A program made the position numbers and the translations under genes. A model generated the notes under the pieces. It had not been told where the DNA came from and did no database searches. It saw only the letters and a program-made list of their open reading frames with translations. Shown piece after piece: positions 33,743-45,191 of a stretch of DNA of 64,000 nucleotides (position 1 is the first letter of the stretch; each line of letters opens with the position of its first letter). The DNA is from Phoronis australis (lineage: Eukaryota > Phoronida > Phoronidae): contig NMRA01000165.1 of assembly GCA_002633005.1 (NCBI GenBank), positions 62,518-126,517 on the forward strand. The letters are read 5' to 3'.

Positions 33743-35543
33743 CTATCGACCATCCTTAAATGTTTCTAACATCATGCGGCATAAATTTAGGTAGTCCGCT
33801 GAGGGAGTTTTGGTCGTTTTTCTGCACTTTCGGCCTATCCTTCGGTCCAAGCGCGAGACGACGTTCACGTCCATGGCGTCGTCATCCTGGAGTGGTTCCA
33901 CCGCGACGTCTGCATCCATCTCCTCTGACGGCATAGAGTGTTTGTCGTTTGGTTCTGAGAGGTCCGTCATCGGATCCGACTCAGCCGAGGCTTCGGATAC
34001 GTCGTCTTCTGACGATGGGATCACCTCATCATTCATCTGAGGTGCTGGCTTCGTCTGAGCCAACGTCTTCACTTGCCCCCTCTGTTGGAGCCTTTTTCAG
34101 AGTTCCGCTAAGGGTACATCAGAGTCATCGGAAGATGAGTCCCTCTTCATTTGGCGGAAATGGTCCTGTAGACCTTCGTGTGGAGCGGCTTCTGCTTCGT
34201 CGTCAGACATGTCACTGTCTTCGCTTGAACTGGGTGGAACGGCGTAGCGTGCCCTCCTCATCTGGGGGTAGTCGTCGTCCTTCATCTTCCAATGATCGAC
34301 TTGTGCACGTCTCAGGTTGTCTATGTGCGACTGTCTAGTATGTGTCAGTGACTTGGTAACCGTTCCGTCCAACTGGTTCCTGATGACGTACGTCTTGTCG
34401 GACAGTCGTTCCAAGATGCGCCAATAACCGGTCCATCTGGGGTCTAGTTTGCTGGTTTTAGAATTATTTTTGAGGTAAACAGGATCTCCAACTTCTAATT
34501 CAACTAAAACTATACCCTTTTTCTCCACTGCTAATCTTTTGTTCTGATGGTGCTTTATCATCCGATAAACTGTCCTAAAAACTCTACATGTATGTTGGTT
34601 TTGTAAGATAATCTTATGTTCGTCCTCGCCCACGTATTTAGCAAGTGGCCGCATTATGTTATGCACAGGAAGTTTAGGGTTTCTACCAAACATAAGAAAA
34701 TAACTGCTACACCCAGTATACTTGGTATGAAAATTCAAACATGACTCTGCTTGACTGAGATAAACATCCAATTGTTCCGGATTTTCACGGCATAATTTGC
34801 TCACAACGTCACCAAATACTTTTTGTGCTCGTTCAACTCGGCCATTTGCTTTTGAATTGTAAAAGCTGGTTGTAACATGCCGAATGTTAAATGATTCCAT
34901 TACGTCTTTCATGGTTTTGTTTATAAATTCGGAGCCAGTTGTCTGAGATCAAAATGTTCATTATACCAAATCTACAAAAGGTATCAGTGGTTAGGATTCG
35001 TGCGATTGTGGCGGCACTCTTATCCGGCATCGGATACAACAACGTATAATTTGAAAACCAATCAGTCAGAGTCAAAATATGTCGATTACCACTGGGTGAT
35101 GGTTTTATAGGGCCAACACAATCTATCGCTACCTGTTGCCAAGGGCCGTTCACAACATTGGACGCCCCTAGCGGAGATTTAACTGCTCTCAGATTTCGTT
35201 CCTGGCATGTAACGCATTCTGAACCATACTTCTCAATGTCTTTAAACATTCTAGGCCAGAAATAACTATTTCTAGACGATTGATAGGTTCTATCTATCCC
35301 TGCATGTTCTAGGTGATCATGATATTGTTTGATGACTAGCGACTGTAAATGTTCGGGAACATACAGACGAGTCTTAACGTCGCCATAATCATCGAAAACA
35401 TAATATAAGACATTTTCTTTCAGTGAAGACTTATTTCCAATTCTTTTCCTAGGCTTGGGAGACGATAGTTCATCGATTATTGTTCTGCACTCTTGATCCT
35501 TGTTTTGTTCCTCTTCCATATTTAATTTCAACTTAGGCATTTG
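33743..35543 (-). pseudogene. Integrase and C-terminal tail of pol (copy A)
   Basis: Zinc-binding HHCC (KQYHDHLEHAG ... CVTCQ), then a DDE core with D in IDCVGPIKPS, D in NILISDNW and E in ANGRVERAQ, then a GPY/F-like module (DPRWTGYWRILERL) and an acidic serine-rich tail. A frameshift lies right after the second catalytic Asp (near 34,945) and is also in copy B. A second shift at about 34,095 is private to copy A. The preceding RNase H domain is separated by an in-frame TGA at 35,544-35,546. It would insert element DNA into the genome. Confidence 0.82.
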
Positions 35544-37374
35544 TCATTCAGAGGTAAGATCAGGTATAGGAGGATCGACTCTCCATTTCGTGCGATTTAG
35601 GATCTACTCTGCTGTCATCTACTACGTTAATCTGTGCTACTGGAGCCTGAACCTCGAAAGTCCTATCGTCTATATCTAACGTTTCCTCGTCAACTGCATT
35701 ATCATCGTTAGAAGGCGCTCTGCTCAGCAAGTCAGCCATCGTATTGTCCTTCCCAGGGATATGTTTGATTTCAACGTCATAAGCCGAAATGAGTACCGAC
35801 CATTGCGCCACTTTCTTATTTTGAATATCGCTTTTGAGCAAATAGATGAAGGGTATGTGATCCGTGAAAAGTGTGATTTTGGAAATGTAAATGTAATGTT
35901 CGAATTTCTTAAGAGCCATCAACACTGCGAAACATTCCTTTTCAATGGTTGCCCCGCATTTCTGTGTGTCAGTCAGTTTTAGCGACATAAAATAGATGGG
36001 TTTTTCAACAGCTTCGTCTGGACACTTTTGTACCAAACAAGCTCCAATTCCAAAATCACTCGCGTCTGTGTATACATGTATAGTGTAACTCAATTTGGGA
36101 TCGGGATAATTTAGCATTGGAACTACGGAAAGATGTTCCTTGATAAATTGGAAAGCTTGTTCGCATTCAGGGGTCCATTTAAATCTGGCATATTTCTTTG
36201 TGAGTTCAGTCAATGGGGTCATAATGGCCGCTAAATTAGGAATAAACCTTCGATAGTATGACAGGATTCCTTGCAGTACCCTTACTTCTTTTACCGTGGC
36301 TGGTCGTTTCATTGATCTTATAGCCGAAATTTTGGCTTGGTCCGGGCGGATCCCTTCTTTATCCTGATCTACTATGAAGCCCAGATAGCTCGTTTCAGGC
36401 TTGAGAAACTGACATTTGGACAATTTTAACTCAAACTGTGTTCTCTGAGGCGTTGGAAAACAATTTTCAAGTGCTCAAGGTGTTCGGTAACACTTTTGCT
36501 GTAAATAATACAGTCATCGATATAGGCTCGAGGAAAAGGGAGTCCCTCTAAAACAATTGACATGAGTTCCTGGAAGAAACTGGGACTGTTACAAAGTCCG
36601 AATGGCATCATCTGAAATTGGTAAAGATTGTGACCCGTTGAAAACCCTGGGCAAAAGGCTGTCTTTTCCTTGTCATTAGGGTGCATTTGAATCTACCAAA
36701 AACCACTACATAAATCTAATGAGCTGTAAGTGCAAGAGCTTCTGAGATCGTTCAGTATGTCATCAATTTTAGGTAGGAAGAATGAATAACCTTTAGTTAC
36801 ACTGTTCAATTTTCTATAATCTACACAAAACCTTACGCTATCATCTTTCTTGGTTACTAATACTATAGGTAAGCAAAAGTTGGATCTAGAAGGTTCTATA
36901 TTTTTTGCCAAAAGCATTTCATCCACCGCTTCTTTGGCTATTTGCTGTTTCGCTATCGGAAGCCGATAAGGCCTCTGCTTGACAATCGTGCCGTCCGGCA
37001 CGTCTATGCGCATTTGTACCGTGTTCGTTTTCCCTAGGTCGAGGTCTCTTGCCGCGAAAACATCGCTATTCTGTTTTAATAATTCCTTCACTTAGTTACC
37101 ATACTCATCAGGTGTATCAATTTCAGATAGGTCTAACATTTGTTTACTAATCGACTGGGCTGATGCTGGTTTATCTAATACATTCACAATGTTTGCGTTA
37201 CGTACATGTAACTCTTCAACCTGGCCTACTGCAACTCCTCGTTTTATCTTGACATACCGGCCAGAATTGTTGATCATCTCTACTGGAAATTTACCAGCTT
37301 TGCCTGGCTTTATTATTGCATTGGAAATGGACAAGCCAGGTTTAGAATTTAGGGATTCCGGTCGTCAAAGGTGA
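35544..37374 (-). pseudogene. RT and RNase H of pol (copy A)
   Basis: Carries the same domains as the intact frame in copy B (54,483-56,522), broken by a stop at about 37,093 (Leu to stop), another at about 36,697 (Gln to stop, in FW*IQMHPNDK), a one-base loss near 36,430, and a four-base gain near 35,575. RT motifs SLDLCSGF and AYIDDCIIYS and RNase H IEKECFAVL are still readable. Confidence 0.85.
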
Positions 37375-37488
37375 AACTTGGAATATTTGCCGTTTGTGGC
37401 TACCTCTGGCTGTGCAAAATCTGGCACGACATACCATTTTGGAATTGACAACAATTTCGTTGATTACTCTAACATAAGATTTGACCAG

Positions 37489-38491
37489 TTAGTCTTGAAT
37501 TAGGAGTGTGTAATTTTTTTTATCCGCAACGTCATCCTGACCCGCGGAAGCTCTCGAGTCAATGCTTATTAGTTTCCCCTGGGGGTTAGCGTCATTTGGT
37601 GTGGTATCAGCAGGGCTTGGGTAGTTAACCGGATTTTGGTTCGTTTGGGTGGCCAAAAATCTTTTAAAACTGAAACAATCTCGTTTCATGTGACCAGGTT
37701 TTTTACAAAAGAAGCATCTGATTGAATTGACTATGGCGTTAACAGTTCTGGGCGCCCGATAGTCTCTCGTTCTATGACCCGTCCTGTTGCAAATTCTGCA
37801 TCTTTGAGGAGGGGATATTTTGTCCTTACGACTGATTTCCCTGTTATCTCCCGGTTTTAAATTCATTCGCGCCCAAAGGTGTATTTCTTGGACAATGACT
37901 TTAAGGGCGTCCTGAGGGTTGTTTCGCCCGTAAGACGTGCTCTCTTATTCTTGCGTCCCGGAGCCCATCCACAAAAAACCCAATTAATTGTTCTTGTAGA
38001 ACATCCAGTGCCGCTTGATCGTCAAATGCTTCGCGTGCCGCAGACAACAGTCGTTCGCCATACATTTGCACGCTTTCGTTTGGTCGTTGCTTAATTGATT
38101 TCAATCGACCGAACGCCAGACTTTTGTTTGTGATAGGGGCAAAACGTAACTTAAGTTCTGCTTTAAACTGCTCATATGTGCATTGTGGGTGGTCTGTCAT
38201 ATAACGTTTAATGAATGCCGAAACTTCACCCCCTCCCCCCCCCCCCGATCTTTGATATGCAATCAAGATCTGCTTTCTGGGGTCCATATTGGGGAAAATG
38301 ACGGCCATCTTTTCTATCTCGCTCACCCACGCTCGAAACCTATGAACATCTCTTGAGAAAACGGGGATATTTCACGCCAGTGACGTCTCACTCATGGAAT
38401 TCATGGCATTGGTAACATCTCTGGTGAAATTACCAGCAAGTCCCGTTAAAAATTCAGCTAAATCTACAGTTTCTTCTTGCTGATGTGCCAT
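37489..38491 (-). pseudogene. Gag of copy A with zinc knuckles
   Basis: ATG at 38,491 opens MAHQQEETVDLAEFLTGLAG; a TGA occurs about 40 codons on. A C-run of 12 to 13 bases at 38,236-38,248 (6 in copy B) shifts the frame in the capsid part (KRYMTDHPQCTYEQFKAELK). The nucleocapsid has two CCHC knuckles (CRICNRTGH and CFFCKKPGHMKRDC); the first has lost its last Cys (Tyr). A deletion near 37,527 removes protease and its flank relative to copy B. Confidence 0.8.
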
Positions 38492-38589
38492 ACTGCTCAG
38501 TGTTCAGACTATGCTAACTACTACACTACTTAGATATTTCGTCTCGCTCGCGAAAAGTTAAGGTCAGTCTCAAAACTTTAACACCGGGT

Positions 38590-38621
38590 AGAATCCGGGC
38601 CACGGTACCAAAAAGGACTCG
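38590..38621 (-). other. Primer-binding region of copy A
   Basis: Just inside the 5' LTR the element strand reads TGGTACCGTGGCCCGG. LTR elements place their tRNA-complementary site here; the priming tRNA was not identified. Confidence 0.5.
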
Positions 38622-38819
38622 TGTGGTATATCAGTCCGTGTTGCGGCCAACAGATGGGGCGCTCGTGGTAATAAATAAAAGAACATTCGAATACCTTAAA
38701 GGAGCATGCCACACAAAAAACAACCTAATTTGTATCAATTTAGATCGAGTAGTTCTACTCCATAACGACACGTACGGTTGCGTTACCTGACACCTGATGG
38801 CAGTCGGAGGTGTTGAAAT

Positions 38820-39993
38820 AGGCCTTTTGCGAGTTTATAACAATAACGCGAGATTATGTGAGACTTAACTGTGACGTCACGGGAAGTGGGGCAAAAGCTT
38901 GTCGTTTGGTCATTTGCCCAATACGGTAGCAGAGTGTATTCTGTTATTGTCTTCGAGTTTTTAGCCGTTTAGTTCGAAAAATGTCCAAAAGCATTGCTGT
39001 TATGGCAAATGAACTTCAGATTCGCACTACAATACGTTCTATCGCGTTCTGTACTAATTTCGTCCCGTGTATTTTAAACGGGCGGTAGGCGAAATCCGCT
39101 CACTGATAAAGTTTTCACCTCGTCGAAAATACATTCTACACCTAAAATTAGCACCTAAAAGGCTCTTACTTTCTTCAGTGACTCTTTCTGCTTCTAAACA
39201 TATCTTCGATGAAGCATATATACGGGAATTCAGGTGACTTAGGCGAAGAATTCCAACTCCACTTTGTGGTTACTGTTAACTTTGTCCGCGCGCGCGATTA
39301 CCACAATCAAGTATTTCAGCTGAGTCAGGTGAGTATGAGGCAAAGGCTAGCGCGAGACTGAGCGAAGCGCGAGATCTGGCGCGTGACCTGGCGCGTGACA
39401 CTTGCAAAATAGCATGAGAAAATATCAAGTGAAATTTGTAAGATTTGTGTCCCTTGGACTTTTTGTTCGTCAACAGGCGTGATTTCACGTAACTTCCTCA
39501 AAATGGCGGCTCTTTAGTGAGAGAAACTCGAGAGAACCGCGAGGTTTTCATGAATATGCTCAAGTTATTTGTAGACTAAATTGTGTCCAGAGTCAGGGTA
39601 TGTGTTAATTATAACTTCATGTGCACATATGCATGTTTCATTTGATTTTATTTGCTGTATTTTGAAGTGAATATCTTTTTATGGGGATACACTATCGCCC
39701 CTGTATGCCTGCGCCATTCAGGCCTAGAGCGGGTTAAGTTCCAATTTCAGTCCGTTCACAGCTTCGCACAACATAACAAGGTCACATTTTCTTCGTCTAT
39801 TCACAGTTATTCCACGACCCATCTACCATATCTTATGTTGTTTTAACGTTTTAAGCGTAAAATTCACCATAAGAACTCCAGTAAGTTTTAGCGTGTGTAG
39901 CAAAGACTCGGGGCAAAACAAGAGCAATATGGCGGGTTTTGCCCCCTTTCAGGTGACGTCACAGTGACTAGCGAGAAACTCGCAAGTGAGCTA
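38820..39993. mobile_element. DNA transposon-like insertion nested in K1-A
   Basis: Absent from K1-B (about 59,920) and K1 copy 1. The ends are imperfect inverted repeats: left has TTGCGAGTTT ... CTGTGACGTCAC ... GTGGGGCAAAA and right reads as their reverse complement (TTTTGCCCCC ... GTGACGTCACAG ... AAACTCGC). No coding sequence. This makes a nest of insertion in insertion in LTR. Confidence 0.6.
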
Positions 39994-40997
39994 TTATCCA
40001 ATGACGTCATCGGTTTCACATGCAGTCTGTTCAGCAGTTCACAACACGGGTTACTGGTGTCAGCTTATCGCTTGAAGTCATCGTTTAACACCAATAAATC
40101 ATCAAACTTCGATGTAAAACCCTTGAAAATACACCGAGTTCTTATAAAAACGTGTTGTTTAATTTCGCTCTTACAGATTTATTGGTATTTGGACACACCG
40201 TAACCTACAAAATTCGGCACGCCAATCGAGTCCGTAGCAGGAGTTTGGGGTCTGTTCGGAGATAATTTCGAAGTATTTTCCGTGAGATAAAGACAGGAGA
40301 ACCTAGATCTGTGTTGTTTAGACTTGTGATTTTTTGAGTTCTAAACACAAAACGCTTGAATATTATCCTGGCCAGTGGGTCGGAGCCCGATCAGGTCCGT
40401 CGCGGAAGGCCGGAGTTGACTCCGCCGTTATCCCGGCCAGTGGCTCGGAAACTGATCAGACATCACGAACATAAACCAGCCAAAGTTCAGTGGAAACTAA
40501 ACTTCCAGTCAAGAAAATACTATACTAGTGAGCCAAAGTAATGTGCACGTGATTATGTTGGTGAATTAGTCACGAAACTGCAAATCTACTTACTCGTCGG
40601 GGGCCGCGAATTCAGGCTCCGCTTTGGCTACAGCACCGCCAGGGCAGAAGTTGTACATTGACAATCATTATTTGAGTAACTTAAATGTAAATAAGGATTT
40701 CCTAACACCTGGCCGGGGGATGGAAATCAAGTTGTTTCACAAAAATTAGCATGAGCTGACACGGCCTCGGTGTCCCGTCAATTAGTTTTGTTGCACCTAA
40801 CGCCGGTAACGTGGTGATTTATTCATTGCTGGCTTCTCAAGTCATTTGCACTCACAAACACTCCAAAGGCATTACAAATTACATCTAATGAGACAGACTT
40901 TGTTTCAGTTTTATATTGGTTAGCGTGAGAATAGTTCATTTTGAAACAGAACGCTCAGTAATAAAGGCTAACACCGCAACTCGCAATACCTACTTAG

Positions 40998-41142
40998 GAC
41001 GAGCTAGAGGTCATCAGTCCCGACTTCGCAGGTGGATCGTTAAGTTTTACAGGCTATCAGTTCGGACAGGAATACAGTGATGAAGAAATGCTAGAAAGGC
41101 GCCGTGAACAAGCTCAGACAACGGGACGTATGGAGTTATTTG
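40998..41142 (+). pseudogene. Antisense FEPEY-type exon of K1-A
   Basis: Reads DELEVISPDFAGGSLSFTG, then YQFGQEYSDEEMLERRREQA, and ends at a TTTG|GTAAGC donor-like site (41,142/41,143). Open across its full length, on the strand opposite to the THAP exon. Best-preserved copy of this exon; see the entry at 5,169-5,313. Confidence 0.42.
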
Positions 41143-41387
41143 GTAAGCCAGCATTCGTCAGGCACTGTCGATGTCTGCAGGCCACAGACACGGAGATGTT
41201 TCACGGCCTCATACTTGCTATTTACAGCGTACATTTCATTCCTTACTACCATGAGCCACTTCCTAAGCATTTCGGACTCTCGAGGAAGTAAAAAAACGAT
41301 ACACCCGCTTTCTTCGCAGCTGCGTAGTTCGGACAAGCGGGAACGATGCACCGCAACATAGCGGCATTCACTCTGCATGTGAATCAC
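41136..41387 (-). pseudogene. THAP exon of K1-A, degenerate
   Basis: Keeps FLLPRESEMLRKWLMVVRN and KYEAVKHLRVCGL, the middle of a THAP domain, but the final CxxH pair is gone and the frame stops at TK. It overlaps the donor end of the antisense exon by a few bases. Confidence 0.5.
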
Positions 41388-42240
41388 TGACGTCGCTTGC
41401 GTTGTTTCTCACCTGCTTCACGCGACACCTCTTGGCAAGGTACTAGGTCGACCGTGTGCGAGGCGATGTGGATATAGACCGATTAAGAAGGCAAAAAAGA
41501 CTAATTAAATCGGGTGGCATTCTCCTGTAACAAAAGAATACGTCTATTAATTTGCAGCGTTGTGATTTACAAACTATAGATTACATCGAGTTGTGAGACT
41601 AGCGACTGTTCGAATGAAACGATATATCGTTTCAGGTGAAAGTATTAATCTACAGTGCCACCAGTTACCCGTAGCTACCGCACACGTTAATGCAATACAA
41701 GTCGCCACTTGAACTGACCCTCTAAAACAATCACTAGACTGGTTCAAATTGACTAACAGGCTGAGACCAACTCCTGTATTAAGTGTTTATACCTTGACTC
41801 CTCTATTCGACTTCACTTAACTGGTTTTCCTCGCCTTTGCTGTTGGCTCCTCCTAGAGGTCAAGTCTGGGTCTGATTCACGGTTTTCGTCTCGGTCTAGG
41901 TCTGGTCTGGGTCTTGTTCTCGGTCTGGGTTTTGGTCTGTCTCGGTCTTTGTCTAATTCTCCTTGATAGCCAATGTCTTAAATACTGTTCTAGCCGGCAT
42001 CATATGAAGGGGCCCATCTCGTGACGGTTAAAGTCCCTGGTCAGAGTTTGCACGTGACACTTGCATAACGATTAATTAACTTGAATGGAACTTACCCAAC
42101 AAAATCAAATCAGCTGACTATTGAAACAATTCTTGCATAACACCTGTGATAATCTCTGCTACAGTCAAAGATATGATTGCAATGCACTTTTAATTTTCGG
42201 AAACCTTAATTAAATGCAGATGTCCTAGCCTTATACTAGA

Positions 42241-43391
42241 ACGCAAGTGCTACAAGTGTGCTGAAAATCGTTGACTTCCGGTCAAAGATGGCGGAAATAT
42301 TGGAAGTGGCGCATGCGCACCCCGAAATATGGCCACAAAACTTTTCCACTGTAGAGGGCGCATTTGCGAACCAATCACTTTCAAACTGGTCACAAGTTTG
42401 TTGAGTTTAATAAGCTTATTGAACCGGAAGTCACTTTCAAGATGGCGGCTGTGGCACACGTTCACACGGTTTCAATCGTTCTGCTATCGCGTTTTTAACG
42501 GGAAGAGCAAGTGACGTGAATTTTTGCATGTGGATTCCTTAAGTATGGCCTTTCAAAAAGACTCTAAGGGCGTATTTGTCAGACTTACCGTTTTCGAGTT
42601 ATTTGACTTTGAATTTCAAAAAAATCCGGCAAGTTTTCAATTTTTTGGAAAAGTTTTTCGATTTTTGCCAAACTATCACTTTAGATAGAGTTTTGAACGG
42701 GCTTCCAGAAACCATTTTCCATTTTGCGCTACACTGTCTACTTTTTGAATTATTCGAGATTTTCGGATACCGTTGTTCTTTCGGTCACCTATGCAAGCAC
42801 GCAGCTGGCTGGCTTTTTTCATTTTGTTTTGGTTAGGCTTAGTTGACCCCAACTGACCCAGCCAGCACTGTTCTAATGTAGACTGGAATTCCACGCCAAA
42901 TATTGTAAACGTAACATTGCTCTGCAGACTGTCACATAGCGCCACCTATTTTGGAATGTGGGAACAAAGCATGGCTTGTCCGTCATGTTGCGCCATCTAT
43001 TGTTCTTTATTGTAGTTGATTGTATTCTCTCTATTTGATTTCTTCGCTAGTCACATGAATGTTATCGTGTTATTCATAATTGCCGCCTTGATCGTCATGA
43101 TTGTCGTCGTCCTCCCCATCGTCGTCTTTTCGATTAATTCCGCCAAGTGTTGCTCCTCCGAGCGCTCTCGTTTTGTTTGTTCGCTCTCTACAGGTCGCAA
43201 TTTTCGTCCGATTTTCACGAAATTTGCACACGACGTGTAGATGGGGAAGTCCTGGAACGATCTTGTTTTTGGTCATGATCGGATACAAAATTGCGGACGT
43301 GGCGGCCATTTTGTATCCGATTTCACAGTCAATGTTCGTAGAGGCCGTTTTTTCCGACGTACAGAGCTGAAAATCGGTACGGTTCTACAAA
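42241..43391 (+). repeat. 1.15-kb tandem repeat, unit 1
   Basis: Starts ACGCAAGTGCTACAAGTGTG and is repeated from 43,392. Near the start it carries ACTTCCGG (42,274-42,281), AAGATGGCGG (42,285-42,294) and GGCGCATGCGCAC (42,308-42,320), resembling ETS, YY1 and NRF1 sites. The last 225 bp are unique to unit 1 and include a hairpin with 12-bp arms (CGGATACAAAAT and its complement) at about 43,278-43,321. No protein motif in any frame. Confidence 0.75.
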
Positions 43392-44349
43392 AACGCATGT
43401 GCTACAAATGTGCAGAAAATTGTTGACTTCCGGTCAAATATGCCGGAAATATTGGAAGTGGCGCATGCGCACCCCGAAATATGGCCAAAACGTTTTCTCC
43501 TGTAGAAGGCGCATTTGCAAACCAATCACTTTCAAACTGGTCACGTGTTTGTTAAGTTTAGTAAGTTTTTATAAAAATTTATTGAACCGGAAGTCATATT
43601 CAAGATGGCGGCTCTGGTGCATGTTCACACGGTTTCAATCGTTCTGCTGTCGCATTTTAACGGGAAGAGCAAATGGCGTCAATTTTTGCATGTGGATTCC
43701 TTGAAGTATGCTCTTTCAAAAGTTTTGCAATAACGGTTTTCTCAGACTTATCGTTTTCGAGTTATTTGACTTTGAATTTCAAAAAAACAGCAAATTTTCA
43801 ATTTTTTCAAATTTTTTTTTTTTGGATTTTTGCCAAACTATCATTTTAAATAGAGTTTTGAACGGGCTTCCGGAAGATATTTTTCATTTTGCGCTACGAC
43901 GTCAACTTTTTGAATTATTTGAGATTTTCGGATACCGTTGTTCCTTCGGTCACCTACATGTATGCAAGCGCGCAGCTGGCTGGCTTTCAGTTCACTTTGT
44001 TTTGGTTATGCCTAGTTGACCCCAACTGATCCAGCCAGCACTGTCCTACTGTAGGCTGTAGAATTCCAGGCCAAATACTTATTGTAAACATAACTTTGCT
44101 CTGCAGACTGTCACATAGCGCCACCTATTTTGGAATGTGGGAACAAAGCATGGCTCGTCCGTCTTGTTGCGCTATCTATTGTTCTTTATTGTAGTTGACT
44201 GTATGCTCTCTATTTGATTTCTTCGCTAGTCACATGAATGTTATCGTGTTATTCATAATTGCCGCCTTGATCGGCATGATTCTCGTCGTCCACCCCATCG
44301 TCGTCTTTTCGATTAATTCCGCCAAGTGTCGCTCCTCCAAGCGCTCTCG
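43392..44349 (+). repeat. 1.15-kb tandem repeat, unit 2 (cut by unit B start)
   Basis: Matches 42,241-43,165 and ends after GCTCTCGT, exactly where homology to unit A of the large duplication begins. The ETS-like (43,426-43,433) and NRF1-like (43,460-43,472) sites are kept; the first YY1-like site is changed to ATATGCCGG. Confidence 0.75.
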
Positions 44350-45191
44350 TATTCAATATTACTTATTTATTGACAATAAATAATCTATTATGTTATTGCA
44401 CTAAAAATCGGAAACCATGCTATGTTGTCTTTCCAGCTGAGTACCGCCATAATGTTTACTTTTAACAAAAATCAACATTTAAAAATTAGCATTTAGAAAA
44501 TTCGACCACATGTATCAGGCACAGGTGTTTCACAGTTTATGGGCTGGAAATTACATTTAATCGGGTCTTGCTCGCACTGGACAATGCATAGCCATCATCA
44601 CTGATGAAAGCCGCTCACATTTTTGAACGAGCACCTTATCTCTGTTGTATGTTTTCTAGCTATATATGTCTACTGAATTGGCAACAATGTTGACAGTGTT
44701 GAGTGTACATTGGTTTATTGTCTTCATAATGCTTTAACGAGAACACGAGAATCTAGGTAGTTCAGTGCGCTGGTTTTTAAAATGTCATCAAACCCGTACT
44801 TTCGACAATCCAGGCTGCAACTCTGTTCATATGTCAGACTAAACAACCACCGCTGTTGAGAATGCAGTCCACTTCATTAGCTTGAGTACAAAGGGAGTGC
44901 TGAATAGGCTTATGTAAGTTGTCTGAGGGCAAAGGGAATCGGCGGTTATCAGTGTCATAGTGTTGCCCGTTGACACGACTTCCGTCTTTGGTTCTGTTAC
45001 CGAATGTTGAAGATTACCGTCGCATTATTTCTAGCACAGTCAGTATTTGTTACACACACCTCTGGGTAGTCTCCTACACAGACCCACGAGATTGGTTATC
45101 CGTGACGTCATCTTGTGAGGCCCGGGAACCAGGTTAACCTCTGGGTTAACCTGCAATAGACCATTTGAACTACCGAGAGTCGTGTAGTTCA
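44350..45191. other. 5' flank of aldo-keto reductase B
   Basis: Alignable with unit A minus its MITE and LINE. A 79-bp insertion bounded by CCTCTGGGT (45,059-45,067 and 45,138-45,146) carries a full TGACGTCA (45,103-45,110), a CRE/ATF-type site absent from copy A's 5' flank. The TATA box of copy A is not present. Confidence 0.55.

Larger units (their letters stand above)
38700..41526 (-). mobile_element. Kolobok K1-A
   Basis: Terminal inverted repeats AGGAGCATGCCAC and (reverse) AGGAGAATGCCAC, flanked by TTAA 38,696-38,699 and a worn GTAA 41,527-41,530. The uninterrupted site, TACCTTAACAATAG, is in the other LTRs. It is reversed relative to K1-B. It carries the THAP exon (minus) and the antisense exon (plus). 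1.2 kb longer than K1-B, because of a nested insertion at about 38,820-39,993. Confidence 0.85.
21040..42238 (+). repeat. Segmental duplication, unit A
   Basis: From ATTCAATATTACTTATTTAT at 21,040 the sequence matches unit B from 44,350 onward in the same order and orientation: shared non-coding DNA, aldo-keto reductase gene, its 3' flank, and a whole env-bearing gypsy element. Interruptions private to unit A are the MITE at about 21,322-21,850, the LINE at 21,880-25,786, K1-A at 38,700-41,526, and a 110-bp segment at about 27,645-27,755. Removing the three mobile elements leaves about 14 kb, close to unit B without its own insertions. Confidence 0.85.
29749..42238 (-). mobile_element. Env-bearing Ty3/gypsy element (errantivirus-like), copy A
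   Basis: LTRs at 29,749-30,557 and 38,622-42,238 (the latter holding a Kolobok insertion). Between them on the minus strand: primer-binding region, gag, pol (RT, RNase H, integrase), env, a small retropepsin-like frame, and the polypurine tract. About 8.1 kb internal. The gag-pol-env layout with an F-type envelope is that of errantiviruses. Copy A is the more decayed: protease is deleted and pol has several stops and shifts. Left flank CATT is shared with copy B, but the right flank lacks it. Confidence 0.88.
38622..42238 (-). repeat. 5' LTR of copy A, interrupted by Kolobok K1-A
   Basis: LTR sequence runs 38,622-38,699 and 41,527-42,238; about 786 bp without the insertion. The outer end is worn (CCTTATACTAGA in place of CATTATATTACA) and has no CATT target duplication beyond it. 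Confidence 0.82.

Noticed and set aside
38228-38250. C-run as a regulatory G-quadruplex
   Set aside because: Copy B has only six C at this place; expansion of a homopolymer (or a read error) is enough to explain it.
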